From: Moringa oleifera
Taxonomy: Eukaryota; Streptophyta; Magnoliopsida; Brassicales; Moringaceae
NCBI GenBank assembly: GCA_021397835.1
Contig: JAJFZO010000902.1
Coordinates: 840,001 to 904,000 of the forward strand
Direction: 5' to 3'
Length of the DNA: 64,000 bases
Below, piece after piece: positions 1-12,514 of this stretch (within the stretch, counting starts at the first letter, position 1; each line of letters starts with the position of its first letter). A program made the position numbers and the translations under genes. Below the pieces are notes generated by a model. The model was not told the DNA's origin. It ran no database searches and worked only from the letters and a program-made list of their open reading frames with translations.

Positions 1-790
1 ATCCTAAACAGCCGAGGAGAATGGGAGTCATTTGAGCAGCATATAATAGACACGTTCTCGGCGTGTTTCTCAGATATATTCTCTTCGTCTTCTCCCTTAG
101 GCATTGACAGAGAGTGCCAAACTATTTCAAGCAAGTTATCAGGTGGCATGAAGGAATCCCTCAGTAAAACTTATACTGCTGCAGAAGTATATCTAGAGAA
201 TTGTCTCAAATCGATCCATCTAAGGCCCCGGGGCCAAATGGTATGAATGGATGTTTCTAATGTAAATACTAGCATCTAGTGGGCCTAGAAATTACAACTT
301 TGCTACTGCAATTTCTCAATTCTAGAATGCCATTAGCAAAGATCAACCAGACTATCATCTGTCTTATCTCAAAAATGAAAAATTTGACATTGCATAAGGA
401 CTTCCGATCAATAATCCTATGTAACGTTGTTTATAAATTGATCTCCTAAGTCTTAAGTAACTGAAATTAAGGAGTGTTATCTGAGATTGTCAGCCCTGAC
501 CAATCAATGTTTATCAAAGGTCACACGATATTTGATAATGCCACAGCAGCCTATGAGACATTAATTTTACTTTGAAACTTGACATGGTAAGACATGACAT
601 TAGTAAGGGCTATGATCCCGTTAAACGGTCTTTCTAGGAGGTGGTAATGAGAAAAATAGATTTTCTTGATTAATGAGTGAAGCTTGGGATGAAATGTGTA
701 ACTTCAGTTTCATACACTATATTAATCAATGGCTTTTCTTATGGTCATAGCATACCTTCAAGAGATTTGCACCACACTCTCACCATATTT
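1..790 (+). mobile_element. L1-type LINE remnant, reverse transcriptase part
   Basis: Broken translation reads like the reverse transcriptase ORF2 of plant L1-type LINEs. It begins already inside the element, so the left end lies outside the window. Visible pieces are SQIDPSKAPGPNGM near 205-245, which is the usual 'KAPGPDG' block before the RT core, then text resembling the 'QSMFIKGHTIFDN' finger block near 508-540, and DISKGYDP near 594-617 in place of the canonical 'LDMSKAYDR'. Several frameshifts and stops separate them, so no protein can be made. Homology fades before the TA repeat at about 797. No poly-A tail or target-site duplication was found, and it may be 3'-truncated or eroded. 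Confidence 0.8.
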
Positions 791-796
791 GTTCAC

Positions 797-817
797 CATA
801 TATATATATATATATAA
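797..817. repeat. (TA)n microsatellite
   Basis: Pure TA dinucleotide run of about ten units directly after the LINE remnant. Likely length-polymorphic. No other function is visible. Confidence 0.9.
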
Positions 818-1040
818 TCTATACAACAAATTCAAGCATGGTTGAGTTTTTTTGAAATAAAAGAAAAATAAAACATGCACTGCACCTTTACCTTGAGCAA
901 GAGATCAAAAGTATATGAACATCCAGCTCTGATTGCAATTATTATTTTTTTTTTAAAAAGACATATGACTAGTTATGCAATAATATGGAAGTATATGAAT
1001 ATCATCGTAATAAGCATGCAGACATATAAAGCACAAGCAC

Positions 1041-1330
1041 ATTCGAAGAACTGCGGACAGTGTCATATTATATCATAGTTGAAATCAAGTTAAACAATAT
1101 CACAATTGTTGTCTTTGTACCATGAAAACCAATGAAGTGAAAACCAAACTGCATGAAAAATGACATAACACAAACAACAAAACATACAAAAGAATCATGC
1201 AACATCAAACATATGATATGATCTTCAAATATTTTGTCAAAAAATACAGATATAAATGCAAAGACTACAACAACAAGCTTCAAATAGTTGAGTAATTTAT
1301 TGCACACTACATACATACATGTGCCATATT
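1041..1330. repeat. Diverged local repeat, copy a
   Basis: Shares an ordered series of words with 2262-2560 and 7865-8120: a block with AACCAATGAAGTGA, then a segment reading CTTCAAATATTTTGTC, then CAAGCTTCAAATAGTT. It is the shortest and most diverged of the three related segments. No coding potential is evident; the short open frames over it are not conserved in the other copies. Confidence 0.6.
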
Positions 1331-2261
1331 TTTTATATGAAATCAAGCCTTGAGAAGTCGAATCATTTTATTCTATCTTCCTAGCAACCTAAAAAACTTG
1401 TAATTATTATGTTGCCTATTTCACATAGATTTAATGTTGTACTACATAAGTAATTACCTCATATGAATGCCTCTTTTTTTTTTTTTTTTTTTGCAGAATC
1501 TCATCAAAAAATATCATTACCCTACTGATTTTATCTTGAACACAAGTAGGGAATATTATAGAATAAGGCTAAAAACAAAACTCCTCCCCCAAAACAGAGA
1601 ATCCAAGGCTCACAAATTGTGAGCTGTAGAACAAGATGGTCAGTATAAACACATACCTCAATTTCTCAATGCTCCATTTGCTTGAACAAAGAAACCACAT
1701 TAATCTAAAGCTTCACTATAACTATTGCTGTGAACAATTGATTAATTTCAAGTATGGATAGTGGAGGATGCACGTGGGTTAAACAAAACCACACATCATC
1801 CATTTTCTTGTTAATGCCACACTTTGATTTGATTTTTTTTTCCCTCATGTACCAATTTTCAATTTGGAGTGAAAAAAGATCTCATTATCTTTAAGAAGCA
1901 TAGACACTTTTACTTCGTTGTCTAAAGAGAGAGATGCACTGTGCTTGGCAATAAAAAAAGGTATGTGAATAGTTTCCAAACATTATGTTACTGTGAAAAT
2001 ACATGTAAGGGTTGATGATTTACAGATGCTGATTCACAGATGCTTATAACGGACAAATCACATAGTTTCTTTAACATATGAAAAAAGGAACTGCTTGGAT
2101 CGCAAAGCAAGAAAACATGAACTACCATGCAGCAGTATTGAACTACTTGTTACTGACTCTTGACAATTTACTCGCCAGAAGAGGAAACCCTCTTAGGAAG
2201 TTTAGTTTTCTTGCAGCAACATGCTTTCCTATACATGACTCTGCCACAACCAAGCACAAAC
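1331..2261. other. Non-coding stretch, no gene seen
   Basis: AT-rich sequence with a T run at about 1472-1491 and several purine-rich words. No exon with recognisable protein similarity or splice-site pair was found on either strand. Confidence 0.6.
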
Positions 2262-3604
2262 TAAGGCACAAGTTTATCTGATGAAGTGCAAGCAAGCCGC
2301 ACGGCAGGTTAGTTGAGAGCAAGTCAGGTAGTGTAATGGCTGTTGGGCCATACCTTGGAAAACCAATGAAGTGAGAACACAGTAATGAATTACTCTGCAA
2401 CGAAACAAACGTAGTATCTCTCAACATGAGGCAAAAACAAGCATGTAATAGGTTGACATCTTCAAATATTGTCCAAAAGGCAGCTATAATACAGATTCTA
2501 TGATATCAAGCTTCAAACAGTTAAAAATTATCTATTGAATACTGTATGAATGTGCATTTAACTATGCAGTTTGAGGTATGTCTAGACTCAACATGTTTTA
2601 TTTGAAGAGTCAAAAAGAATAAGAATGCATAGAGATCTGAACTCCTATATGAAATTATGAAGTCCCTTCAGTTTCCTTCATATAAGCAAGTTTTTATTTT
2701 CAACAAAATCCAATACCAAGTCTGAGCATTTCAAAAATGATAATAACAGCAAAATTGACAAAATTTAATGCAACTAAATTAGTTTGAGTAATTTAAGGTC
2801 TCAAATTCCCTCTACAAACAAAGATGAATTATCACTTTAAGCATCTGCAGAACTCTACAACATTTTTCGTGAAAACTGCTTTAGAGTTTTCAGGGAGTAG
2901 GAAGTTGCTAATTCTGTTATATATATATAAAAGCTAGCAGTTTTTCCTCTAAAGCTTAAGCAAATCATTGGTTTATGTATGTCACAAAAATATTCCAAGA
3001 TTCTATGTTTGACTGAATGATGGAACAATACATGCCCATAACTATTGATAGTAGGATACCAAGAAGTAATAGAAAAACTGAAATTCATGATACAACAAAT
3101 GCGAATGATAAAGAAAAAATAATTTTCGAAAATACTTAATCGGACAATAGTTACCACCCATGAATCTTTCATTAGAAATAAAAGCTCAAGAATGGAAGAG
3201 CCTGAACCACATGAAGCAAGAAGATTTTTGAGACATAATATAAAAAAAAAAAGAGTTTCAGCAACTGAGTTTACCATTGTTCCTCTATATCATAACCCCT
3301 TGCCTCGAGTCAATGAGCAATGTTACACATCATATCACTTTTTTTTTTAATGCTGCACAAAAATAGTGGATAAAGATTTTATATATTCGTTTGCTGCATA
3401 AATTAGATAAATAAAAAGAAAATCTTGAACTTATATTAATCATGTGCAAGTGTCGAAAGCAAGCATTTTGTAATTCACAATTCCATTTACTAACAACCAA
3501 CATCAACTTTGTAACATGAAACCATAAAAGCATATTATAAATCATATATAAGATGTAGTTATGACTTATGACCTAAATGAGATAGAAGGCAACTATCACC
3601 ATAG
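2262..3604. repeat. Duplicated segment, left copy (interrupted by LINE)
   Basis: Ordered matches to 7865-8990 run through this block. They include CAAGTCAGGTAGT near 2321, AACCAATGAAGTGA near 2362, TCTGAGCATT near 2722, GTCAATGAGCAA near 3308 followed by a T run and TGCTGCACAA / TGCTACACAA, and a TATGACCT-AATGAG block near 3567. The left copy stops at about 3604, where a minus-strand LINE begins. Matching appears to resume after the LINE near 6190 with TTGAAGTTTAAAA. The two copies are strongly diverged, so the duplication is old. No gene was recognised in it. Confidence 0.65.
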
Positions 3605-6180
3605 GATTTTTTGAGCAGGAACAAAAGGGAATTTATTATTTACACAGCACCAAAAGGGTGCAACCCATTACACTTTTGGTTAGCTACTATATGTCAAATG
3701 TTCTATAAACTCTAGCATATCTTCCTCAGTTATATAAGAATCACCTCAAACCCAGCTTTGTAATACATACAGTCAATGCCCTCTGATTACATCCACCCCT
3801 GTTTCCTGATCTTGAAAAGCTCTACTGTTGCGTTTTTTCCATACAAGCCAAAATATTAGGTGAAGAATTATACTAACCATCATCTTTCTTTCCTTTCTTA
3901 TCTTCTGCTCTGCCCAGGCCAGTAACTCCAGTCTAATAGAGTTTGCAAAAACTCAGGACAAACTCAGCAGTTCAAAAACAGTGCTCCGCAGCTGAGTTGT
4001 CCATTTACAAGCTATAAAAAGGTGGCACACTGTTTTTTCCTCTTGTTTGCACAAATAACATCTATTTACTATAGTGTGTCCCCGTTTCCTCAAATTATCA
4101 ATTGTCAAAATCTTGCCATTCACTGCCTCCCAAGTAAAGAAAGCAATCTTTGGTGGTGCTTTAGTCTTTCATATCTGTCTCCGTGGAAACTGTTTGCTGT
4201 TTTCACCCTCATTTATTGCTTTGAAATATGATTTCACTGAGAACTTCCCTTTTCCTTACAGTTGAGCTTTCAGATCACTACATCTTCCAAGCGGTCATCT
4301 CCCTTAATATTCTACAACCTGGCATAAAATTCCTCTAGCTGATTAATCTCCCAATCTTGAATATTTCTTCTAAGTTGAACGAACCATTCTCCACTACTTC
4401 CTTCCCCTGCGCTATAATCACCAAGCTTCCTTATTGCACGCTAAAGAAAATGCATTCGAAAAACTTCAGGTAATGGTCCACCACCACGCCACTTATCTCT
4501 CCAGAATTTTATTGCATTGCCCACCTAAATTCTATGCATCCCTTGAATTCCTCCCACTCCTTTCTTATAGCCCTTCATAGACTAACTCTGTATGGTTTCC
4601 TTCCATACTTCGTCATCCATCCCCCTCCAACTCTCCATGCTTACAGCGTATTAGCTGCCTCCAAAAATTGTCTTTTTCTGTCATATAGGGCCACAGCCAT
4701 TTTTCCATTAAGGCTTTATTGAATACCAATAAGTGCTTGATCCCTAGCCCACCTCTCTCAATAGGTTGGGAGACAACACCCTACCTCACTAAGTAGTATT
4801 TAAAACATTCCCCCATGGTACCCCACAAAAATCTGTTCTATATTGTTTCCAGTTGTTTAGCCACTTCCTTGAGGATTTGAAATAATGACATAAACTAAAT
4901 AGCAAGGTTAGACAGTGTGCTCTTTATTAGAGTGAGTTTACCCGCCTCAGTGAGATACTGCCTTTTCCAGCCTGCCAATCTTCTCTTCACTCCTTCCAGA
5001 ATTCCATTCCAAACAGCTTTTTCCTTAAACTTAGCACCCAGTGGCAGTCTTAAGTACTTCATAGGAAAAATAGTTAGTTCACAACCCCATCAAAACAGCC
5101 AATCTGTTTCCATTCAAAACTGCCCCCACTACTGCCATTACTCTTCTTTAAATCAATTCTCAAACCTGACACAGCTTCAAAACCTAGTAAGATAGATCTC
5201 AAATTTAATAATTTGTTCTTCCTCTGCTCCACAAAAAATGATGGTATTATCTACAAATAGTAGATGAGGAACAATTATTGGGTTTTCCTATTTTTCAACC
5301 TTGAAGCCCTCTAACAGCCACCCTCCACTACTTTGTTCAACATTCTTTCCAAGGCTTCCATCATCACTATAAACAGCAAGGGAGGCAGAGGGTTTCCTTG
5401 CCTTATCCCACTTGTTACTTTGGAAAATTGGATCGAAGCCTCGTTTATTAATATAGCAAAAGATGCAGTTGAAATGCTCTTCTCTGCATCCAATTCTTCT
5501 CAGCATATATAATAGGAACTCTCACGAGACATGATCATAGGCTTTCTCAATGTCAAGTTTACACGTAACACCCATCTTTTCAGCCTTGATTTGATTATTC
5601 GTCATTTCATTTGTGACCAAGATAGCATCAAGAATCTGTCTACGTTTTATAAAGGCATTTCGACTTGGTCCCACAACACTTTCCACTAATTTTCTAAATC
5701 GTTTGGCCAATACTTTAGAGATCACTTTATTAGATTCATCCTACCAAATTTACAGGTCTGAAGTGCTGATATCTACTACACCTGTTTTCTGTGCAACCGG
5801 TACTATAAATGTTGAGTTCAGTGATGCACAAACCTGTTCCTGTTTATGAAATTCCTCAAGTAGCTTCATTATGTTACTTTTCACCACTTCCTAATTTGCC
5901 TTCAAAAAAGTTATATATTGTGAACCCATATGGGCCCGGGGCCTTATCTCCGTCACATTCTTCCACTGCCTCCTTCACTTCCTCCTCCCCAAATGAATGC
6001 TCCAGCCACTGTTGCAAGTGCCATCAATTTCTTTGAACTACAACCCATCTAGTTTAGGTCTCCAAAAGTTAGTCTCTCGATTCATTTCTTTGTAATATCT
6101 AGCAATCCTCTCCTTTAATTCCTCATTCCCTTCTACATTTGCCCCTTGTATCTATATCTTGTGAGTGAAGTTAAATTGTT
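3605..6180 (-). mobile_element. L1-type LINE, decayed ORF2 (RT plus zinc-knuckle region)
   Basis: Reading the minus strand from about 6180 down, ORF2 pieces appear in the correct order: DKAPGPYGF near 5960-5930; ISKVLAKRFRKLVESVVGPS and AFIKRRQILDAI near 5725-5630; CKLDIEKAYDHVS near 5560-5522; IRQGNPLPPLLFIVMMEAL near 5410-5350; LLFVDNTIIF at 5263-5234, where the catalytic xDD box has become VDN; and a C-terminal zf-RVT-like segment with AFFTWEAVNGKILTIDNL and RCYLCKQEEKTVCHLF near 4160-4010. Many frameshifts and stops show it is dead. It lies inside a locally duplicated segment and so inserted after, or in only one copy of, that duplication. The 5' end and any ORF1 are missing. Confidence 0.88.
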
Positions 6181-7864
6181 ACAAGAGCAAAATACTTTGA
6201 AGTTTAAAAGTCATAAGTAGCAATAACCATTTGGACAAAAAAACCCGTAAAGGAATAGTAAAATATAAATGCAGAAAGCAAATTAGCAGTAGCATTATCC
6301 ACAATGTAAAAAATGATAAAGGTAACATTAAGAAACAGTTTATACCCAAAACAAAGCATATACCAATCATTTCATAAAGGAAAATGTATTGTAGCAGCAG
6401 TAAATATGACAAGTGAAATTATTAATCACCATCCAAACCTATATAGTATCAGATATCATCATTGACCTAATGCATTATTAGATCATAGATCCAGAGAATC
6501 TTCCTACTGATTCATGAAGAAGTTTTTGTGTCTTACATCTGTCATTTTTCTGAAGGTGCCCCTGAATAATTGCATTATTAACGCAACCACTGGGCAAGAA
6601 CCATCATCATTCATCATTTTTCTATATAAAGTGCATATTCTTGATTCAGTAACCCTTATTTACAAAGTCCTTTAACTATTTTGTTACACATCTAAACACT
6701 AAGGTGCTATTTTGTTACACATCTGAAAGGGTGCACCTTGAGAGACAAACCAAGGAAAAGTCCCCTTAGAACTTTGAGTTCTATAGATTTTAAAAAGATG
6801 TCGATCAAGATAATTGCACAAATCCCTGGTGGCAAAAAATAATCATACTAATATCAGAATAGCAACTAACCCAAAAAAAAAAGACTAGACAATCTAGTAA
6901 TAATGGTGAAAACGTGATTGTAAGCATCATTACTAATCCTTGAGGAACTGTGAAGTCAAAGGGCCACGGAAAGCAAAACAATATACTGATTCACATATTC
7001 TGCTGATGTTCAACAGCCATAAGGCTCATCTCAGAAACATCGACCTGGGAACTTAACAGCCTGAAGAACATAAAGGAAACAAGTTAGTTGACTTAACATT
7101 GCAAGAAAACAAGTCAATAATCAAGCTGTCCACCATATACAGAATGTTATAAAATTTTCTATTCTTAATGATCAAGATCCATTTTTTTCTTTTTAGTCAT
7201 TAGTGAAGGTCATATATGAAGATTACAAATAAATAACAAACCAAAAAGAGGAAGAAGGCATCCAAGAAACAGTATGCAAAACTACAAGGTTCGAATAATA
7301 TCATTCTCTTAGAAGAAATGATTCATTTATAGTGCCATCCCCAATACTTGATCCAGGTATGTAATGATTAAAACCACCGGCAATTGGCCATGTGGAGCAT
7401 CGATGGGTAATAACATGCAAAACAGATGAATGAAATAATATATTTATTTATAGACAACCAACATCTACTTTCAAATCATAAGGTCAGATACATTTATTAA
7501 TAAATTCGATAATCAAATGAATTAAACATATAGAAGTAAATTTGTTTACATAAAGCATCTCACAACTTCATATTTAAGATGGACATGAAGCCAAACATAT
7601 AATTTTGGAGTAATAACAACAATAAAAACCAATAACCATTTTAAGGCAACTTTTGAATAAAATCTATTCATTGAACATAAAGAGTCTGTCAAAGACAGAC
7701 ATATAATTTCCCATCATAGTTTAAGTCAGTTTTAAACTATGAAAAACACAAGAGCAGTTTTAATGCAAAGCAGGAGAATATGGACAGTTATGCAGCAATA
7801 CTGTATTTTCCCTACACATACATGCACTTCTACATGTCACTGCATAAGCATACACACATCTAAA
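6181..7864. other. Non-coding stretch, no gene recognised
   Basis: Resumption of the duplicated segment after the LINE, then unique AT-rich DNA. On the minus strand at about 7065-6995 a short open stretch preceded by a CAG reads LLSSQVDVSEMSLMAVEHQQ and could be a lone terminal exon, but I do not recognise it. Nothing else is supported. Confidence 0.5.
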
Positions 7865-8990
7865 GCGCAAGCATATGCGATGAACTCCAAGCAAAGCCAT
7901 ATAGCAAGATAGTTGAAATCAAGTCAGGTAGTATAATCCCTGTTGCCCAATATAGTGGAAACCAATCAAGTGAAAAGCATCAATGAATTACTTTGCAACA
8001 AAATAGTATACAAGAGAAAAGCAACAACAAAAAAATCTCACAGAATATTGCAAAATCAAGCATATAACATGTACATGTCTTCAAACATTTTATCCAATTT
8101 TTCGTTGTAAGTGCACATTTCTTTTTGTAGACAGAGGTCTATCAACACTCGATGTGTTTTGTTTGCAAAGCTAAACAAATAATAAGGCATAAAGATCTTA
8201 CCTTTTGCTTGGATTTATGGAATCCCTACTTCAAGTTTCCTTAACATAAACAAATTATTATTCTCAATCAAGTTCAATACCAGGTCTGAGCATTATAGAA
8301 ATGGTAATGAAAGCAAAACTGATAAGATTTAGCCCAACCTAAACATAAAAAGAAAATAATTTCCTAAAATGGTCAAACACATAAATGAAGGAGTCACCAA
8401 TGAAAGTAACAGATCAGCATTTACCACCCATGAAGCTTTTATCAGGAATACCAGCTTAAGAATTGAAGAGGCTGAACCATGTTGAGGAAGAAGATTTAGT
8501 TAAACCAAATTTAGAAGCCAAATGAGTTTTACAATTAAGTTCTCCGTCATAAACACGATATCATCAACTCACCCCTCCAGTCAATGAGCAAGGCTTCAGA
8601 TCATTTACATTTTTTTTTTGAGTGCTACACAATATAATGAATAGAAGTTTTATATTTTCATTCACTGTAAAAATTAGGTAATTCACTTACCATTTGCAGA
8701 GCCAACATCAGCCTTGCCATTTGATGCCAAAAGAATTATTAATCCCAAAACAATCTAATGATTAAAATATATTTGACTAAATTAGTTTCCAAAATCATCT
8801 TGTAATTCAATATCTCATGTTATTATGACTTTATGACCTTAATGAGGCAATTATCAGTAGGGCTTTATGTTGGTAAAACAATTTTTACAATAATACAATT
8901 AACTTTTTTTTATCAGTGCAAGAATACAATATTGAAGTTTAAAACTCATTAATGGTGGGATACCTCCAATTTGAAGATATAAAACTAGAA
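7865..8990. repeat. Duplicated segment, right copy
   Basis: Uninterrupted counterpart of 2262-3604 plus the stretch after the LINE near 6190. The order of shared blocks is the same in both copies (CAAGTCAGGTAGTATAAT near 7921, the GAAACCAATCAAGTGAAA block near 7959, TCTGAGCATTATAGAAATGG near 8285, AGTCAATGAGCAAGG near 8579). It gives the pre-insertion state for the LINE at 3605-6180. Confidence 0.65.
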
Positions 8991-9029
8991 ATGAAACATT
9001 CAAAATATAAATACAATACCAAGTTAATA

Positions 9030-9475
9030 GTACCAGTGGAGAAGGGGATGAAGACGTTCATGCCGGTGAGCTGCTGAAAGAAAGGGGATGAAAAAGGTGA
9101 AAGTTAGCAGCGGCCTGTACTTCCTTCTAAACAGATTAAACCATGGGGGCTTGACCTCCTTGGAAGCTTCACTGGCAGCGACCAAAGTCGTTGAACTCCT
9201 AATAACGTTGGGAATGCCGTAAATTTTGATGAGCAGTTCCTTGGCCTCGCGTTGTGGCCACGTCGATCAATAAGTTGGTGTTTCGAAGAGATCGAGGGCA
9301 CCAATGATGATGATAAGAGTAGGGACGAAGGCACTTCCCAAGCTCAGTCTATGCAATTTACACTATGAGCACCCAACAGTCGCATTATCGTTATAAGATT
9401 TGAATTTCAAAAATCAACATAACAAGATTCGTCTACCTTAGCAGAGCTTCAGAAACTCTATTCGTTGAGTGATAA
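9030..9475 (-). pseudogene. STP/MST hexose transporter exon fragment, copy 1
   Basis: On the minus strand the unit reads, with frameshifts, a piece of a plant sugar transport protein (STP/MST family, major facilitator superfamily, H+/hexose symport at the plasma membrane). The order is: end of a helix plus the '[16 protein letters not shown]' loop, an EEFND-like stretch, [12 protein letters not shown], then FTFFIPF and LTGMNVFIP, the conserved 'RPQLTFAFFIPFFQQLTGINV' region after the central loop. Two or more frameshifts break it. It is the first of three direct tandem units with a period of about 500 bp, each followed by a shared non-coding tail starting GCAATTTACA. A full family member has 12 helices and about 500 residues; each unit covers only about 80-100. 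Confidence 0.75.
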
Positions 9476-9539
9476 TTTATAAGCCTAAAAGGAAGCATTA
9501 TTCCAAAACCCCATGATCTTTAATAGAATAAGAACGTAA

Positions 9540-9975
9540 AAGATGAAGACATTCATGCTGCCGAGCTGCTGGAAGAAGGGGATGAAGAAGGTGAAAGTGA
9601 GTTGCGGCCTGCACTGCCTCCTAAACAGATTAAACCACGGGTGCTTGGCCTCCTTGGAAGCTTACGGCGACCAAGTCATTGAACTCCTCGTCAATGTTAG
9701 GAATGCCACGAATTTTGATGAGCAGCTTCTTGGCCTCGTCGTTGTGGCCACGTCCGATAAATGAGTTGGTGTTTCAGAGAGATTGTGGGCGCCGATGATG
9801 ATGAGAACTGCGGGGACGAAGGCACCTCCCAAACTCAATCTAAGCAATTTACATTATGAGCATCTAATGGTCACATTACCGTCATAAGATTTGAATTTCA
9901 AAAATCAACATAACGAGATTCGTCCAGCTTTTTCCAGAGACTTTCTCTTTGTGAAGCAGAGGTCCAAAAACTCTG
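9540..9975 (-). pseudogene. STP/MST hexose transporter exon fragment, copy 2
   Basis: Second unit of the tandem set. The minus strand starts further upstream than is readable in copy 1: LSLGGAFVPAVLIIIGA, the end of a transmembrane helix, then in another frame [20 protein letters not shown] and DEEFNDLV, then [19 protein letters not shown] near 9635-9575. This is the clearest evidence for the STP/MST assignment because helix, loop, the '[15 protein letters not shown]' block and the next helix come in family order. Frameshifts near the ETP motif and in the loop make it non-functional. Confidence 0.8.
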
Positions 9976-10039
9976 TTCGTTGAATGATAATTTATAAGCC
10001 TAAAAAAGAATCGGTATTCCCGAACCCCATGGTCTTGGA

Positions 10040-10440
10040 CAGAACCGATGCTTAAAAGATGAAGACGTTCGTGCCGGTGATATGCTAGAAGAAGGGGACG
10101 AAGAAGGCGAAAATGAGCTACGACCTGTACTTCCTCCTAAACAGATTGAATCATGGGTGCTTGACGTCCTTGAAAGCTTCACTTGAAGAGACCAAGTCGT
10201 TGAACTCCTCACCGACCTTGGGAGTACCACGAATTTTGATGAGCAGCTCCTTGGCCTCGTCGTTGTGGTCACGTTCGATCAATGAGTTGGTGTTTCACAG
10301 AGATGGAGGGCACTGATGATGCTGATAAGAGTAGCAAAGAAGGCACCTCGTCCCAAACTCAGTCTATGCAATTTACGGTATCAGCAAACAACGATCACAT
10401 TACTGATACACGATTTGAATTTCGTAGCTGCTTTGAGAAA
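10040..10440 (-). pseudogene. STP/MST hexose transporter exon fragment, copy 3
   Basis: Third tandem unit. The minus strand reads [20 protein letters not shown], then [18 protein letters not shown], then [12 protein letters not shown], a stop, FNLFRRKYRS, a stop, FAFFVPFF, HITGTNVFIF and SKTMGFGN. It keeps one frame over the longest distance of the three but has several in-frame stops, some at positions where the family has Trp or Gln (for example HPW and RPQL), which is typical of C-to-T decay. The shared downstream tail is present but diverges after about 10440. Confidence 0.78.
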
Positions 10441-12514
10441 ACGCCTCTACGTGCGCCTGCACGTGACCTCTATCCACCGGTTCGGGTTGATTTAGCCTCG
10501 CGTTCGCTAACCAGTAGTGCCTTCTCATACTTAAATCGCGTGTGAAATAACGAAGAAACCCCGAGAGGAGAAAGTGGCATAAGAACTTACATGCAACGAG
10601 ATAGATGAGAGAAGCTTAAAGCATCAATGTTGTTGCTTCTACCGGTCTGTTTTATAAAGAGACCATTATACCTTCATTAATATTTTATTCTCTTCACTTA
10701 GTCCATCAAAGTTAACACAATAATATTATATTAATTTTGATGGCATTAAATTTTATAATTATTTTATTTTAAAATAAATATAAATTTTGAAAAATTAAAT
10801 TCAATAAAAATAATATTATATTACTTTTAATGATAGCAAATTCTATGATTCGGTTATTTTAATTCATAACAAGTTATAAATATATTTTATTTTAAAATTA
10901 TTTATATTAAATTATTTATAATTTAAAAAATATCTATAAATATATAAAAAAATAATGAGATATCATTCATTTAATGTAATGAAATGACTTTTTGAATCAT
11001 TTTAAATCTAATTCAAAATGTTATATGAAAATTATTCTTTTTTATCCAACAGTCTTCTATCATGGTTCATGCAGTTGTTTCATAATTTTGCTAACTCATC
11101 AGTACTCTTAATTAATATAATTCAATATACACTTTTTAGTAAATGATTCTTAAGTGATTAAGACTTGAAGCTCCTACTAATTTCAACTAAATGGAAGTTG
11201 TGTAGTCAACATAATTTGATGAGAGAGGACAAATGATAGTTTAATTCTTATATGACTAATTCTGAACTATGAACTTCTTACAATGAGGTTGGCTTTTTCA
11301 AACAATTTTTTGGAGCTTGATCTCACTATGACAAATTATTTTCATTTGGATAATTATCTGCAACTTTATATATACATGACTTAGTAGTAGATTTTTTAAT
11401 AAAAAATAAATAACATGAATAAAATATATTTATTTTATTTAATTACTATTTGCTAATATTTTTCAAAATATTGAACAATTTTCAACTTACAATATATTTA
11501 TTATGAATTTTTAAAATTTCTAAAATACTTTCAATTCTTTTTTTTTTTTTTGTAAAGGTATAGCTTGAACATTTATTTACATATATGAAAATTTTAAGTT
11601 AAATTTATAATACAAAATCCTTATGCTGAAAATTTTTAATTTTTAAATTTGTTTTTGATAAAGTTTATTAAAATTTGATTTATTGTGATTTTTTTAAACT
11701 CAAAACTTTAACTTTAACTTATATTAGTAAATATTATTTAAAACTTTCAGTTTTACTCTATTTCTCTTATGAAACTTTAACTTTTAAAACATTTCAAAAT
11801 TATATTTGATCTATTAATTTGGATCAAATTAAATTTTATCAAAAAATTTAAATATTTAAATTGAATATCTTTTAGCTTTAATTTTTTTATAAATATAAAA
11901 AATATTTTACATAGTATCATAAAAAAATTCAAATTTTTTTAGTACTAAAATTTTTTATAAAAAATTATGTTATTAAAAATTTAAAAAATTCAAAAAATAG
12001 CTCATTAGTAGAAAATTATTCAAATTTAAATAATAAAATCAAAATAAAGTTTAAAATCTATTTGAGTGATTTTTTAAGCATTTCAATAATAAAAATACTA
12101 CTAATTTGTTACAATCATTTTTATTAAAGTTTAATTTGGATAAAATTAATAGATGAAAGTTTGTTTAAAGATGTTTTAAAAGTTATAGTTCAATTAGAGA
12201 GAAAGAGCGTTAAACTTCATGTTTAAAATAACAATGATATTTTTAAAAATCAACTTAATTCAAATTAACAAAAGATCTTGATCCAAGACACTTTAACAAG
12301 AAATAATGATTTTTTGCTAATATAAATTAGTACTGAATTTTTTTTGGTAGTTTGTTATATTAATATCATAAATAAATAAATAAAATGATAATCATTGATG
12401 TTATTAAATTTCTTTATTTTTTTAAACTGTCAAAATAGATCAAACTAGTAAGCACTGGCTTTACAGACTAATTAATTAATTAATTAACTATCCTTTCTTA
12501 AGTAAGGAAATGAC
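10441..12514. other. AT-rich intergenic DNA
   Basis: A short GC-richer stretch (10441-10620) that is not recognisable, followed by about 1.9 kb of very AT-rich sequence with many ATTTTAAA-type words and a T run near 11540. No exon or element boundary was identified. Confidence 0.6.

Noticed and set aside
875..3545. Short open frames of 60-140 aa in the left flank
   Set aside because: No family resemblance, no splice context, and not kept in the duplicated copy of the same DNA.
9543..9764. Plus-strand 73-aa frame over the STP repeat
   Set aside because: It is the antisense shadow; the minus strand carries the recognisable hexose-transporter residues.
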